Position numbers and translations under genes: made by a program
DNA from: Pseudomonas parasichuanensis
GTDB taxonomy: Bacteria > Pseudomonadota > Gammaproteobacteria > Pseudomonadales > Pseudomonadaceae
Length of the DNA: 64,000 nucleotides
Reading direction: 5' to 3'
NCBI RefSeq assembly: GCF_021601385.1
Contig: NZ_BQHO01000010.1
Location: 1 to 64,000 of the forward strand
Part shown: positions 45,920-54,516 of the stretch, one piece after another
Layout of the letters: the number at the start of each line of letters is the position of its first letter
Position numbering within the stretch: position 1 is the stretch's first letter
Notes under the pieces: generated by a model
What the model was told of the DNA's origin: nothing
Seen by the model: the letters and a program-made list of their open reading frames with translations, nothing else
The model's database searches: none

Positions 45920-46969
45920 TTGCCTACCACCATTTCTTTGCAATGGCTCTTGCTGGTCCTGCTCGCCGCAGGGGCAGGGCAGGGGCTGCATCACTTGGCT
46001 GTGCCCGCCGGGCTGTTCCTCGGGCCGATGCTGGTGGCGATCGGCTTCGGCATGAGCGGCGCGAGCATCCGCTTGCACAAGCAGGTGTTCCGCTTCGGCC
46101 AGGGCTGTGTCGGGTTGCTGGTGGCCCACTCGATGACCTGGTCGGTACTGGCAGCCTTGGCGCAGTCATGGCAACTGATGCTGTTCGCCACCGTGCTCAC
46201 CGTGCTGATCAGTGCCCTGGTAGGGCTGGGCACCGTGCGCTTTGGCGGCATCCCAGGCAGCACCGCGGCCTGGGGCACTGCGCCGGGGGCGGCGTCGGCG
46301 ATGGTGGCGATGTCCGAAGAACACGGCGCCGACCCACGGGTAGTGGCGACCATGCAGTACGTGCGGGTGGTGTGCGTGGTGATGATCGGCTCGATGGTCA
46401 GCCACTGGCTTGGCGCGGGCATCGGCGCGGAGCTGGCGCCGGTCACCTCATCCGACGTTCAGGACACGCAGTGGGCGGACGTGGCGCTGGGGCTGGGTGT
46501 GATCATGGTCGGGATCACCCTGGGTGCGCGGGTGCCGGCAGGGGCACTGATGCTGCCGCTGGTCATCGGTGGTGGCCTGCAGCTTGCCGGAATGCTCGAC
46601 ATCCATATGCCCGAGGCCTTGCTCGCCTTCGCCTACGGTGCGATCGGCTGCTACATCGGCTTGCGCTTCGACCGGCAGACCCTGCGCTACGTGTGCAGGC
46701 AGTTGCCGACCATGATCCTCGGCGCCGTGGTGCTGATTGTGCTGTGCGCCGCCTGCGCCTGGTTGCTGGCGCGGGCCACCGGCAGTGATTTTCTGTCGAT
46801 GTACCTGGCCACCAGCCCGGGCGGGCTGGACGCCATGGCCATCATTGCGGTGGAAACCCATTCCGATGTCGGGCTGGTGCTGGCCATGCAGACGCTGCGT
46901 TTGCTCGGGGTCATCCTGACCGGGGCATTCATTGCGCGGCAGATCATCCGCCTGACACAAGCCCGCTGA
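45920..46969 (+). CDS. AbrB family transporter (ammonia monooxygenase-like membrane protein)
   Basis: A 10-12-helix inner-membrane protein of about 349 aa with the AbrB/PF05145-type duplicated domain: GLHHLAVPAGLFLGPMLVAI near 15-35, FGGIPGSTAAWGTAPGAASA near 115 and, in the second half, ATSPGGLDAMAIIAVETHSD near 310. The family is poorly characterised and often called ammonia monooxygenase by older annotation; it probably exports or imports small organic acids. I chose TTG 45920 because GGGGGA lies upstream and because the ATG at 45851 adds a non-hydrophobic stretch; that start is possible. The LysR gene is divergent. Confidence 0.75.
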   Translation: MPTTISLQWLLLVLLAAGAGQGLHHLAVPAGLFLGPMLVAIGFGMSGASIRLHKQVFRFGQGCVGLLVAHSMTWSVLAALAQSWQLMLFATVLTVLISALVGLGTVRFGGIPGSTAAWGTAPGAASAMVAMSEEHGADPRVVATMQYVRVVCVVMIGSMVSHWLGAGIGAELAPVTSSDVQDTQWADVALGLGVIMVGITLGARVPAGALMLPLVIGGGLQLAGMLDIHMPEALLAFAYGAIGCYIGLRFDRQTLRYVCRQLPTMILGAVVLIVLCAACAWLLARATGSDFLSMYLATSPGGLDAMAIIAVETHSDVGLVLAMQTLRLLGVILTGAFIARQIIRLTQAR

Positions 46970-46975
46970 TGCGCC

Positions 46976-47473
46976 TCAGCCCGGCAGCACCATCACCATC
47001 TCGTGCCAGGCCATGCCACCGTGGTCGGAGGCCGAAGGCTTGACGTAGCGATAGCCCATGCGCGCATACAGCTCGACATGGCGCTCCTTGCACATCAGGT
47101 GGAGGGTGCGCTTGCCCATTGCCTGCATACGCTCGACGAAGGTGCGCATCATCAGGCTGGCGTAGCCTTTGCCCTGGTGGGCCGGGTCGATCACCACCGA
47201 CATGATCACGGCGTTGGGCGCAGCGCTGTCATGGCCCACCAGCTCCTTGAACGCCTCGTCGGACATCACCACCTGGTGGGCGCAGCCACAGTTGATGAAG
47301 CCGATCACTTCACCCGCCAGCTCCATGATCAGGAAGCCTTGCGGGTACTGGGCGATGCGGGTGGCGATCTTCTCGCGGGTCGCAGCTTCGTCACCTTCGT
47401 AGGCGCTGATTTCGATCTCGAAGCAGCGGTCGACGTCGGCGGGGTTGGCGGTGCGGAAGGCGGGGAGGGTCAT
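46976..47473 (-). CDS. GNAT family N-acetyltransferase
   Basis: A 165-aa acetyltransferase. It begins MTLPAFRTANPADVDRCFEI and has MSVVIDPAHQGKGYASLMMR with the acetyl-CoA loop HQGKGYA near 105, then LHLMCKERHVELYARMGYRY. These features match small-amine acetyltransferases. The substrate is unknown. The frame extends to 47536, but ATG 47473 gives the normal N-terminus. It is convergent with the AbrB-type transporter gene with only 6 bp between the stops. Confidence 0.85.
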   Translation of the reverse strand: MTLPAFRTANPADVDRCFEIEISAYEGDEAATREKIATRIAQYPQGFLIMELAGEVIGFINCGCAHQVVMSDEAFKELVGHDSAAPNAVIMSVVIDPAHQGKGYASLMMRTFVERMQAMGKRTLHLMCKERHVELYARMGYRYVKPSASDHGGMAWHEMVMVLPG

Positions 47474-47575
47474 GGCGGTCTCGGGTAAAGAGTAAGAGGC
47501 CGCCATGATAGAAAAAGCAGCAGGCGGGTGCTGCATTGTTTTTCTGGGCGTGGGCTACAGGTATGGGTGATGTGA

Positions 47576-47695
47576 TCACTCGGCCGATGCTTGCAGCACT
47601 TCGGCGATGCGCTTGCGCACATTACCCTGCAGCTGTTGGTCATACGGCGCAGCGGTTTTCCAGTCGGGCAAACGCAGGGTAGCGGGTGGGGGCAT
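47576..47695 (-). pseudogene. Possible short gene remnant, 39 codons
   Basis: An open frame encodes MPPPATLRLPDWKTAAPYDQ and then QLQGNVRKRIAEVLQASAE, which looks like a real protein C-terminus but lacks an upstream body. It sits in a decayed gap that also holds a frameshifted GNAT. I cannot tell which protein it came from, and it may be a chance open frame. Confidence 0.25.
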
Positions 47696-47795
47696 GGGCC
47701 AAAAGAGGGCACCAAGCAAGGCGCCACGATTGGACCTTTCTTGCACGCGTCAAGCATGTAGACTCGAGCCATTCACTGATGAGAAAGCACAGGCC

Positions 47796-48347
47796 ATGCC
47801 GCAAAAGGACGTTGATTGCCAACCCGTCCTGTCAGGACCCTCGCTCAGGCTTGAACCCCTCACCGAGCATCACTTCGAAGCGATGCTTGTGGCGGCAAGC
47901 GACCCTGAGATCTGGGGAGGCCACCCGTCCAGCGACCGCTACAAGCGCGAGGTGTTCGAACCCTATCGCGACATTGCGGGCTACCGGAAAGGCGTTTGCG
48001 GTCTTTGACGTCCAGCAGGAAAGGGTGATCGATGGGTCGAGTTACTACACCCCGCCAGACCAGCCCGACAGCATCGCCATTGGCTTTACTTTTTTGGTGG
48101 GGGCGCACTGGGGGGCAGCAATCGTGAGCTCAAGCGCTTGATGCTCGAGCATGCGTTGAAACGGTATGACACCGTGTTTTTCCATATCGCACCGACAAAC
48201 ATTCGCTCGCAAAAGGCCACGATGAAATTGGGTGCCAGGTACCTGCACGACGCGCAGTTGAACCTTTCAAACGCGCCCAGGCTGTGGACGTGCTATGCAC
48301 TTGCCCGCGCCAGCTGGGAGCAGGTTGAATTCTCCCAAGGCCTGTAG
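47796..48347 (+). pseudogene. GNAT acetyltransferase pseudogene with two frameshifts
   Basis: Three frames together encode one GNAT-like protein. Frame A, from ATG 47796, gives SLRLEPLTEHHFEAMLVAAS and PEIWGGHPSSDRYKREVFEP. Then at about 47965-47985 the reading shifts to frame B, TGKAFAVFDVQQERVIDGSS and YYTPPDQPDSIAIGFTFLVG. It shifts back near a run of six G bases at 48112-48120 to RELKRLMLEHALKRYDTVFF and APTNIRSQKATMKLGARYLH. The C-terminal NIRSQKATMKLGARY is a good GNAT end. It is either decayed or carries sequencing errors. Confidence 0.75.
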
Positions 48348-48415
48348 CGAACCTGACGGACCTGCACAACCCCAAGCCAGCAGACCCGGACCTTGCATTC
48401 ATTCCGCCACATCGA

Positions 48416-48434
48416 GACAATGCGAGCAATTACC
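48416..48434. promoter_or_regulatory. Weak Fur-like site upstream of the second FecI-type gene
   Basis: GACAATGCGAGCAATTACC matches the 19-bp Fur consensus at about 12 of 19 positions by eye. It lies 24 bp before the sigma factor start, in the same relative position as the site of the first cassette, which raises its likelihood. Confidence 0.45.
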
Positions 48435-48457
48435 ATTTACATCCTGGGTCCCGCTCT

Positions 48458-48958
48458 ATGTCGACGTTCGACCGTTTGGCGCTTCACCAGCTGTACAGCG
48501 AAAACAACGGCTGGTTGAAAAGCTGGTTGCGCACCCGCCTGGGCAATGCCGCCGATGCGTCCGACCTGGCCCACGACACCTTCCTGCGGGTCATGACCGC
48601 CCGTAACCAGTTGCCCATCCGGGAGCCGCGCAGCTACCTCAGCGCCATCGCCCGGGCACTGCTGATCGACAAGGTTCGGCGCCGGACCATCGAGCAGGCC
48701 TACCTGCAGGCGTTGGCCCTGCGACCCGAGCCGGTCGAAGTGTCGCCGGAGATCCGCCTGTCAATCATCGAGATGCTGGTAGCGGTCGATGCACTGCTTG
48801 ATGAGCTCGGCCCCAGAACCCGCGATATCTTCCTTGCGGTGCAACTGGAAGGGCTGACCTACGCGGCGGTCGCTGAACGCTTCGAGGTATCGGTCACGAC
48901 AGTGAAGAACCACCTGATCCGGGCGATGACCCGTTGCCTGCTCGTGGTCGAGAGCTGA
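48458..48958 (+). CDS. fecI: FecI-type ECF sigma factor
   Basis: A 166-aa iron-starvation ECF sigma factor, paralogue of the one at 40781. Region 2 has LYSENNGWLKSWLRTRLGNA and ASDLAHDTFLRVMTARNQLP. Region 4 has FLAVQLEGLTYAAVAERFEV with the HTH VTTVKNHLIRAMTRC. It lacks a strong Shine-Dalgarno, as does its paralogue. It is followed by FecR and receptor genes in the same order, so it should drive the receptor gene at 50016. Each sigma factor probably signals with its own FecR. Confidence 0.92.
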   Translation: MSTFDRLALHQLYSENNGWLKSWLRTRLGNAADASDLAHDTFLRVMTARNQLPIREPRSYLSAIARALLIDKVRRRTIEQAYLQALALRPEPVEVSPEIRLSIIEMLVAVDALLDELGPRTRDIFLAVQLEGLTYAAVAERFEVSVTTVKNHLIRAMTRCLLVVES

Positions 48959-48969
48959 GGCGCCGGGCT

Positions 48970-49905
48970 GTGGATCTGAAGACTCTCGAAGCTGCCGCGA
49001 CCTGGTATGTGCAGCTCAATGATGCCCATGAGGACGTAGCGCAAACCCAGGCCTGGCAGGCGTGGCTGGCCGCCGACCCGGCGCATGCCGAAGCCTGGGC
49101 GCGGGTGGAGAAACTCCAGCGGCAATGGGCGAGTGTGCCGCGCCAGGCCGCGCTGTCGAGCCTGGGCGCGGCCCAGGCTCAGCGCCGCGAAGTGCTCAAG
49201 GTACTGGGCATGCTGCTGGCCGTCGGGGGCGGTACCTGGCTGGCCAGCGAGCAGGTGCCTTACCAGGCCCTGCTCGCCCAGCGGCGCACCGGTACCGGCG
49301 AGCGGCGCTCGCTGCGCCTGGACGATGGCTCGCAGCTGGAGCTGAACGTCGACACCGCGTTGGATGTGCGTTTCGACGCGCAGGTTCGGGCTGTCCACCT
49401 TTACCGGGGTGAGATCCTGGTCAGCACCGCCAGCGACCCTGCCCGGCGCCCGTTCATCGTGCACACCGACAACGGCAGTGTACGGGCGTTGGGCACAAGG
49501 TTCAGCGTGCGCCAGCTACCGAAGCAGACGCGGGTTGGTGTGTTGCAGTCGGCCGTCGAGATACGTCCGCTGCACCACCTCGACCAGGTGCTGCGCCTGG
49601 ACGCCGGGCAGCAGGTGGGCTTTGACCGCGACAGCATCGCCAGCGCCCAGGCCCTGCCCGCAGATTCGACGGCCTGGGTCCAGGGGATGTTGAGCGTGAA
49701 CGATTGGCGCCTGGGCGACTTCATCGATGAACTGGGGCGCTATCGGGCCGGGGTGTTGCGCTGCGCTCCGGCCATACACGGCCTGAGTATTTCCGGGTCG
49801 TTCCGCATCGACGACACCGATGTCGCCTTGGCCAACCTGCCCAAATCCCTGCCAGTGAGGGTGCGCTACCTGAGTCGCTACTGGGTGAGCGTGGAGCCTG
49901 CCTGA
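48970..49905 (+). CDS. fecR: FecR-type transmembrane sensor (anti-sigma)
   Basis: A 311-aa FecR protein, paralogue of the one at 41299. The sigma-binding region has LEAAATWYVQLNDAHEDVAQ and QAWLAADPAHAEAWARVEKL. A membrane helix (VLKVLGMLLAVGGGTWLA) lies near 80, and the FecR domain has DDGSQLELNVDTALDVRFDA and LYRGEILVSTASDPARRPFI. The start is GTG 48970, preceded by TGAGG at 9 bp and 11 bp after the sigma stop. It senses the receptor state and controls the sigma factor. Confidence 0.92.
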   Translation: MDLKTLEAAATWYVQLNDAHEDVAQTQAWQAWLAADPAHAEAWARVEKLQRQWASVPRQAALSSLGAAQAQRREVLKVLGMLLAVGGGTWLASEQVPYQALLAQRRTGTGERRSLRLDDGSQLELNVDTALDVRFDAQVRAVHLYRGEILVSTASDPARRPFIVHTDNGSVRALGTRFSVRQLPKQTRVGVLQSAVEIRPLHHLDQVLRLDAGQQVGFDRDSIASAQALPADSTAWVQGMLSVNDWRLGDFIDELGRYRAGVLRCAPAIHGLSISGSFRIDDTDVALANLPKSLPVRVRYLSRYWVSVEPA

Positions 49906-49913
49906 GCCCTGAG

Positions 49914-49966
49914 CAAAAAAAGTTTTCCTTAATCTTGCTGATTTCGATTCTCGTCCGTCCATGACA
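49914..49966 (+). promoter_or_regulatory. FecI-type promoter-like sequence of receptor 2
   Basis: AAAAAAAGTTTTCC followed by GATTTCGATTCTCGTCCGTC resembles the fecA promoter core (TTTCGATTGTCC and TCTCGTTCG) and lies at the same place as the site in the first cassette. The match is weaker than in cassette 1, so the two sigma factors may prefer slightly different sequences. Confidence 0.45.
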
Positions 49967-50015
49967 CAAGCCGCGACGACAGCGACTTTCCGCCATGACA
50001 CGCAAGGATCACCCA

Positions 50016-52496
50016 ATGCCCGTTTGCCAACCCACCCGCCTGCGTCAGGCCATCCGCCTGTGCGCCCTCAGCCTTTCACTCGTCAGCGTGCCGGGGGCGC
50101 TACTTGCGTCTGCCCACGCCATGGCCAGCAGCCAGAATACCTACCACATCGCCGCAGGCCCCCTGGGCAGCGCCATCACCCAGTTCGGCGTACAGGCGGG
50201 CGTGACCATCTCGTTCGACACCGAGCAGCTGCGCCACCTCAGCACTGCCGGGCTCGACGGCAGCTACAGCGTCGAGGAAGGTTTGCTGCGTCTGCTCGCC
50301 AGCAGCGGGCTGCAAGCCCAGCGCCAGGGCAACGGCGGTTATGTGCTGATCCCGGCCAACAACGGCACGGCAATGGAGTTGGGCCCATTGACGATCGACG
50401 CCAACCGTCTCGATGCCACCAGTGAGGGTACGCAGTCCTACGCGGCGCGCGCAGTGACCATTGGCAAAGGCGTGCACACACTCAAGCAGACGCCGCAATC
50501 GGTCACTGTCATGACCCGCAAGATGCTCGACGACCAGAACCTCAATACCCTGGAGCAGGTGCTGGACAAGACGCCAGGCATCACCGTCTATGACTCGCCC
50601 ATGGGCGGCAAGTACTTCTACTCTCGTGGCTTCAACCTCGATGGCCAGTACCAGTACGACGGCGTGCCACTGGATGTGGGCGGCAACTATGTGCAGGCCA
50701 ACAGCTTTTCCAGCGACATGGCTTTCTACGACCGCGTCGAGATCCTCAAGGGTGCAGCCGGCATGATGAAGGGCTCCGGCTCCTCCGCCGGCGGCGTCAA
50801 CTTCGTGCGCAAGCGCGGCCAGGACAAGGCCCATACCACGCTGACCCTGTCCGCCGGTACCTGGGACAACTACCGTGGCCAGGTGGATGTGGGCGGCCCG
50901 CTCAACGAGTCAGGCACGGTGCGCGGCCGAGCCGTGGCGACCCTGCAGGATCGCCAGTACTTCTACGACGACGCCAAGCGCCAGGACCAGGTGCTGTACG
51001 GCGCCCTGGACTGGGACATGACGCCCGACACCACCCTGGGCGTGGGCCTGGCCTACGAGGACGTCGATGCCTCGCCGTGCTACCACGGGCTGCCGCGCTA
51101 TGCCGATGGCAGCGACCTCAAGCTGTCCCGCTCGACCTGCCTGGGTGCCAGTTGGAATGACCTGCAAAGCGAGCGCATCACTGGCTTCGCCGACCTCAAG
51201 CATCGCTTCAACGATGACTGGTCACTGAACTTCGCGTCGGTCTACACCCACAACAATCAGAACATCGAGTACGGCTACGCCGAGGGCTCGATACCCGTCG
51301 GCGCCACCACTGGGGCGATGGGGCGCTACTCGGGCCGCTTCGATTACGACCAGACCGACTACGGCTTCGATACCTACATCGATGGCAAATTCGAGGCGTT
51401 CGGCCTCGAACACGAACTGATTGTCGGCGCCAACGCCAGCCGCCAGGACAACCACGACTACTTCGCACTGCTGGCCTTGAGCGGCAAGCAAAACCCGTTC
51501 GCCCCATCGGACGACTTCCCACGCCCAACGAAGGGCGACTACGCCACGGGCACCCTTCGCGGCGGCCCGTTCCCGACCGATTCCACCACCCGCCAGTGGG
51601 GCACCTATGCCAACCTGCGGCTGAAGCTGGCCGAACCCCTTACCCTGGTGCTGGGCAGCCGAGTCAGCTGGTACCGCAACGACCGCGATTCCTACACACA
51701 GCGCTGGAATACCTGGGAGCACATCCGCAGCAAGGAAAACGGTGAAGTCACGCCCTTCGGCGCCTTGCTCTACGACCTGAACGAGCAATGGACGGCCTAC
51801 GCCAGCTATGCGCAGATCTTCCAGCCACAAGGCAACTTGAGCACCGCCAATGGGCAGTCGCTGCAGCCCAAGACCGGCGGTAGCTATGAGCTGGGCATCA
51901 AGGGCGAGCTGTTCGACGGTAACCTCAATACGGCGTTCAACCTCTTCCGCACCCTCGAAGACCACCGTGCCGAAACCGACTACGTGGGTGTCTGCGGCGG
52001 TTCGAGCGACGGTTACTGCTACACCGACAGCGGCAAGGTCCGCGCCCAGGGCTTCGAGGCCGAAATCAGCGGCTCGCCGATCGATCGCCTGCAAGTGCTG
52101 GCGGGTTATACCTACACCCAGACCAAGTACCTGGAGACTATCAACGCGACCGACCCGACCGAGCTGACGTTCACCTCCAGCTTCATTCCGCGGCACATGC
52201 TCAAAGTCTGGGGCGACTACCAGCTCGCGGGCGCGCTCGAGCGCTGGACCTTGGGTGCCGGGGTTTCCAGCCAGAGCGACAACTTCCGCCGCCAGGGTAA
52301 CCTGAAGATCGAGCAGGCGGGCTACACCCTGTGGAGTGGTCGCGTGCAGTATCGCCTGGACGAGCACTGGAGCCTGGCGTTGAACGGCAACAACCTGCTG
52401 GACAAGCGCTACTACTCGACGGTGGGGGCCACTGGCTGGGGCAACTACTACGGTGAGCCGCGCAACTTCATGCTGACGCTCAAAGGCAGTTTCTGA
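50016..52496 (+). CDS. TonB-dependent ferrisiderophore receptor with STN signalling domain
   Basis: An outer-membrane receptor of 826 aa, the same length as the paralogue at 42362. A signal peptide is near residues 8-35 (IRLCALSLSLVSVPGALLAS), then the STN domain (YHIAAGPLGSAITQFGVQAG). The plug has KQTPQSVTVMTRKMLDDQNL and VEILKGAAGMMKGSGSSAGG, identical at many positions to receptor 1, and the barrel ends in phenylalanine (MLTLKGSF). ATG 50016 follows AAGGATCACCCA. It should bind a ferric siderophore of different detail than receptor 1 and signal through FecR. Confidence 0.92.
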   Translation: MPVCQPTRLRQAIRLCALSLSLVSVPGALLASAHAMASSQNTYHIAAGPLGSAITQFGVQAGVTISFDTEQLRHLSTAGLDGSYSVEEGLLRLLASSGLQAQRQGNGGYVLIPANNGTAMELGPLTIDANRLDATSEGTQSYAARAVTIGKGVHTLKQTPQSVTVMTRKMLDDQNLNTLEQVLDKTPGITVYDSPMGGKYFYSRGFNLDGQYQYDGVPLDVGGNYVQANSFSSDMAFYDRVEILKGAAGMMKGSGSSAGGVNFVRKRGQDKAHTTLTLSAGTWDNYRGQVDVGGPLNESGTVRGRAVATLQDRQYFYDDAKRQDQVLYGALDWDMTPDTTLGVGLAYEDVDASPCYHGLPRYADGSDLKLSRSTCLGASWNDLQSERITGFADLKHRFNDDWSLNFASVYTHNNQNIEYGYAEGSIPVGATTGAMGRYSGRFDYDQTDYGFDTYIDGKFEAFGLEHELIVGANASRQDNHDYFALLALSGKQNPFAPSDDFPRPTKGDYATGTLRGGPFPTDSTTRQWGTYANLRLKLAEPLTLVLGSRVSWYRNDRDSYTQRWNTWEHIRSKENGEVTPFGALLYDLNEQWTAYASYAQIFQPQGNLSTANGQSLQPKTGGSYELGIKGELFDGNLNTAFNLFRTLEDHRAETDYVGVCGGSSDGYCYTDSGKVRAQGFEAEISGSPIDRLQVLAGYTYTQTKYLETINATDPTELTFTSSFIPRHMLKVWGDYQLAGALERWTLGAGVSSQSDNFRRQGNLKIEQAGYTLWSGRVQYRLDEHWSLALNGNNLLDKRYYSTVGATGWGNYYGEPRNFMLTLKGSF

Positions 52497-52510
52497 CGGG
52501 AGCAGGGATG

Positions 52511-52549
52511 GCGCAGACCCTTCGAGGTCCGCGCCTGGGCTTCGCCCAG
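52511..52549 (+). terminator. Tandem hairpins after the second receptor gene
   Basis: GCGCAGACC/GGTCCGCGC (one mismatch) and then CTGGGC/GCCCAG with a TTC loop lie just after the receptor stop. Only a short A/T-rich stretch follows, so termination is probable but not strong. Confidence 0.45.
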
Positions 52550-52590
52550 ACAATTACACTAGGATGTCCAGCCCACCTCGCGGTGTAACC

Positions 52591-53031
52591 ATGACTGCCC
52601 AGTTAAATGTAAGGCTCGCCTCCAGCGGCGATATTGATAGGTTGGTTGATCTGGATGCAATCGCCAACCGGGATCCAGGGCGCCGAGCGTTCATTGTGCA
52701 AGCAGTAATGGCCGGCCAGTGCTGGGTGGCAGTGGACGCTCGCGATGCGTCAATGTTGCTGGGGTATGGTGTGCTTGATTTTTCGTTCTTTGGTCAGGCG
52801 TTCATCCCGCTCATCATGGTAAGGGACTCACAGCGCCGTCACGGCGTCGGTTCCTCAATCCTCCGTGCCTTGGCGTCTCAGTGCGGGGCCGCAAAGTTGT
52901 TCACCTCGACCAATGCCTCCAATGAACCGATGCAGAAACTGCTCGGAACGTTCGGTTTCATCAAGAGCGGTTATGTCGAGAACCTGGATGAGGGCGATCC
53001 CGAGATTATCTTTGTGAAACGCTCCTGTTGA
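52591..53031 (+). CDS. GNAT family N-acetyltransferase
   Basis: A 146-aa acetyltransferase. It begins MTAQLNVRLASSGDIDRLVD and has the segment FIPLIMVRDSQRRHGVGSSI with the acetyl-CoA loop RRHGVG, then TSTNASNEPMQKLLGTFGFI, a typical end. It looks like a small-substrate GNAT of the RimI-like kind. The start at 52591 has a poor ribosome site; 52564 is an alternative. It is convergent with the PAS-GGDEF gene, about 50 bp apart. Confidence 0.78.
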   Translation: MTAQLNVRLASSGDIDRLVDLDAIANRDPGRRAFIVQAVMAGQCWVAVDARDASMLLGYGVLDFSFFGQAFIPLIMVRDSQRRHGVGSSILRALASQCGAAKLFTSTNASNEPMQKLLGTFGFIKSGYVENLDEGDPEIIFVKRSC

Positions 53032-53081
53032 AGGTTTTGATATTCGAGCCGCTTCGTGTGGCCAGTGCGTCGCTGTCTGGT

Positions 53082-54353
53082 TCAGCCATTGCGCACATGC
53101 AGCGCCTGCGCCTGGCCCAGGCGGTATTGATTGTTGCCGCTGCGCTTGGCTTCGTACATCGCCAGGTCGGCAGCATGGATCAGCTGGTCGCGGGTCTGCC
53201 CGTGATCGGGGAACAGGGCGATGCCCAGGCTGACGCCGACCCGCTGCAACGTGTCGCCCAGGCGGATGGGGGCGTCCAGCGGCAACAGCAGCCGCTGCGC
53301 GATCACCCGGGCCTCATCCTCGGGGGTGCGCTCGGCCGACAGGCCTTCCAGCACGGTGACGAACTCATCGCCACCCAGGCGCGCCACGCTGTCCGAGTTG
53401 CGCAGTGCCTCGTGCAGGCGGGCCGCGGTGGTCTGTAGCACCTGATCGCCCGCCGCGTGGCCAAGGCTGTCGTTGATCGCCTTGAAATCGTTGAGGTCAA
53501 TGAACACCAGGGCAACACGGCTGTGGTTGCGCCGCGCCAAGGCCAGGGCGCTCTCCAGGCGTTCCTCGAACACCAGGCGGTTGGGCAGGCCGGTCAGCGG
53601 GTCATGGTGGGCGAGTCGGTGCAGCTGGTTGGCCCAGGCTTTCTCCTCGGTGATATCACGCACCACGCCCATCATCTTGATGGGCGTGCCACGTTCGTCC
53701 TTGACCACATTGCCGGTCTCGCGCAGCCAGTGCAGCGTGCCGTCTGGCCACACCACCCGGTATTCTTCGTCGTGGTTCTCGCCGGTTTCGATACAGCGCA
53801 ATTCGCCGGCGCGCACATGGGCGCGATCGTCCGGATGGACCGCGTTGCAGAACAGTTCGTAGCTGGGTGTCACGGCCGCGACCGAATAGCCGAACATGCC
53901 GTAGATGGCATCGGACCAGTACAGGCGGTTGGTGTCGATGTCCCAGTCCCAGGTACCGATACGGGCGAAATACTGGCTGCGCTGGAAGCGTTCGGCCTCG
54001 ACCAGCAGCGGACGGATCATCAGCCAGTGCCTGGCATTGGCCGCGCCTTGCTGGCTGATGTGCAGCGCGCGTGGCTGGCCATCGTCGCCTGTGACCTGCA
54101 CCGCGCCGGCAGGCGTGGCCAACTGCGGCAGGCGTTCGCGCAGGTGCAGGCCCAGCAGGGGCGTGTTGGCACAGCCGAGCAGTTCGGCTGCGGCCGAGTT
54201 GTGCCAGCAAACACGGCCATCACGGGCCAGTTGCACCATGCCCACGTCCAACGCCGCCAGCAGGCTGCGCTGCTGCTGGCGCTGGCGGTGCAGCACCCAT
54301 AGCAGCGCCAGGCTGGGCAGGGTGGCGAGGAGGATGACGAGCAGGGTATTCAT
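53082..54353 (-). CDS. Membrane-anchored PAS-GGDEF diguanylate cyclase
   Basis: A 423-aa protein with an N-terminal helix (NTLLVILLATLPSLALLWVL) and a first PAS-like region (DVGMVQLARDGRVCWHNSAA). A second PAS/PAC domain spans about 130-245 (YFARIGTWDWDIDTNRLYWS, PDDRAHVRAGELRCIETGEN). The GGDEF domain has HDPLTGLPNRLVFEERLESA and VALVFIDLNDFKAINDSLGH, with the intact site ARLGGDEFVTVLEGL. It should make c-di-GMP from two GTP. There is no EAL domain. Confidence 0.9.
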   Translation of the reverse strand: MNTLLVILLATLPSLALLWVLHRQRQQQRSLLAALDVGMVQLARDGRVCWHNSAAAELLGCANTPLLGLHLRERLPQLATPAGAVQVTGDDGQPRALHISQQGAANARHWLMIRPLLVEAERFQRSQYFARIGTWDWDIDTNRLYWSDAIYGMFGYSVAAVTPSYELFCNAVHPDDRAHVRAGELRCIETGENHDEEYRVVWPDGTLHWLRETGNVVKDERGTPIKMMGVVRDITEEKAWANQLHRLAHHDPLTGLPNRLVFEERLESALALARRNHSRVALVFIDLNDFKAINDSLGHAAGDQVLQTTAARLHEALRNSDSVARLGGDEFVTVLEGLSAERTPEDEARVIAQRLLLPLDAPIRLGDTLQRVGVSLGIALFPDHGQTRDQLIHAADLAMYEAKRSGNNQYRLGQAQALHVRNG

Positions 54354-54516
54354 CGGGCAGCGACTGGTCCAAGAGGCTAAAAGATAGCTGCATTATGCCT
54401 ATCGGATGATGGCAGTTCGCCAACAATCGTTGGCAACCCTGTTTTTCGCCGTTTGCCGCGGATAGCCCAGAATACGAGCCAGGCTGAGTTGGCGCTTCTG
54501 GTAACGGCGTTCACGA

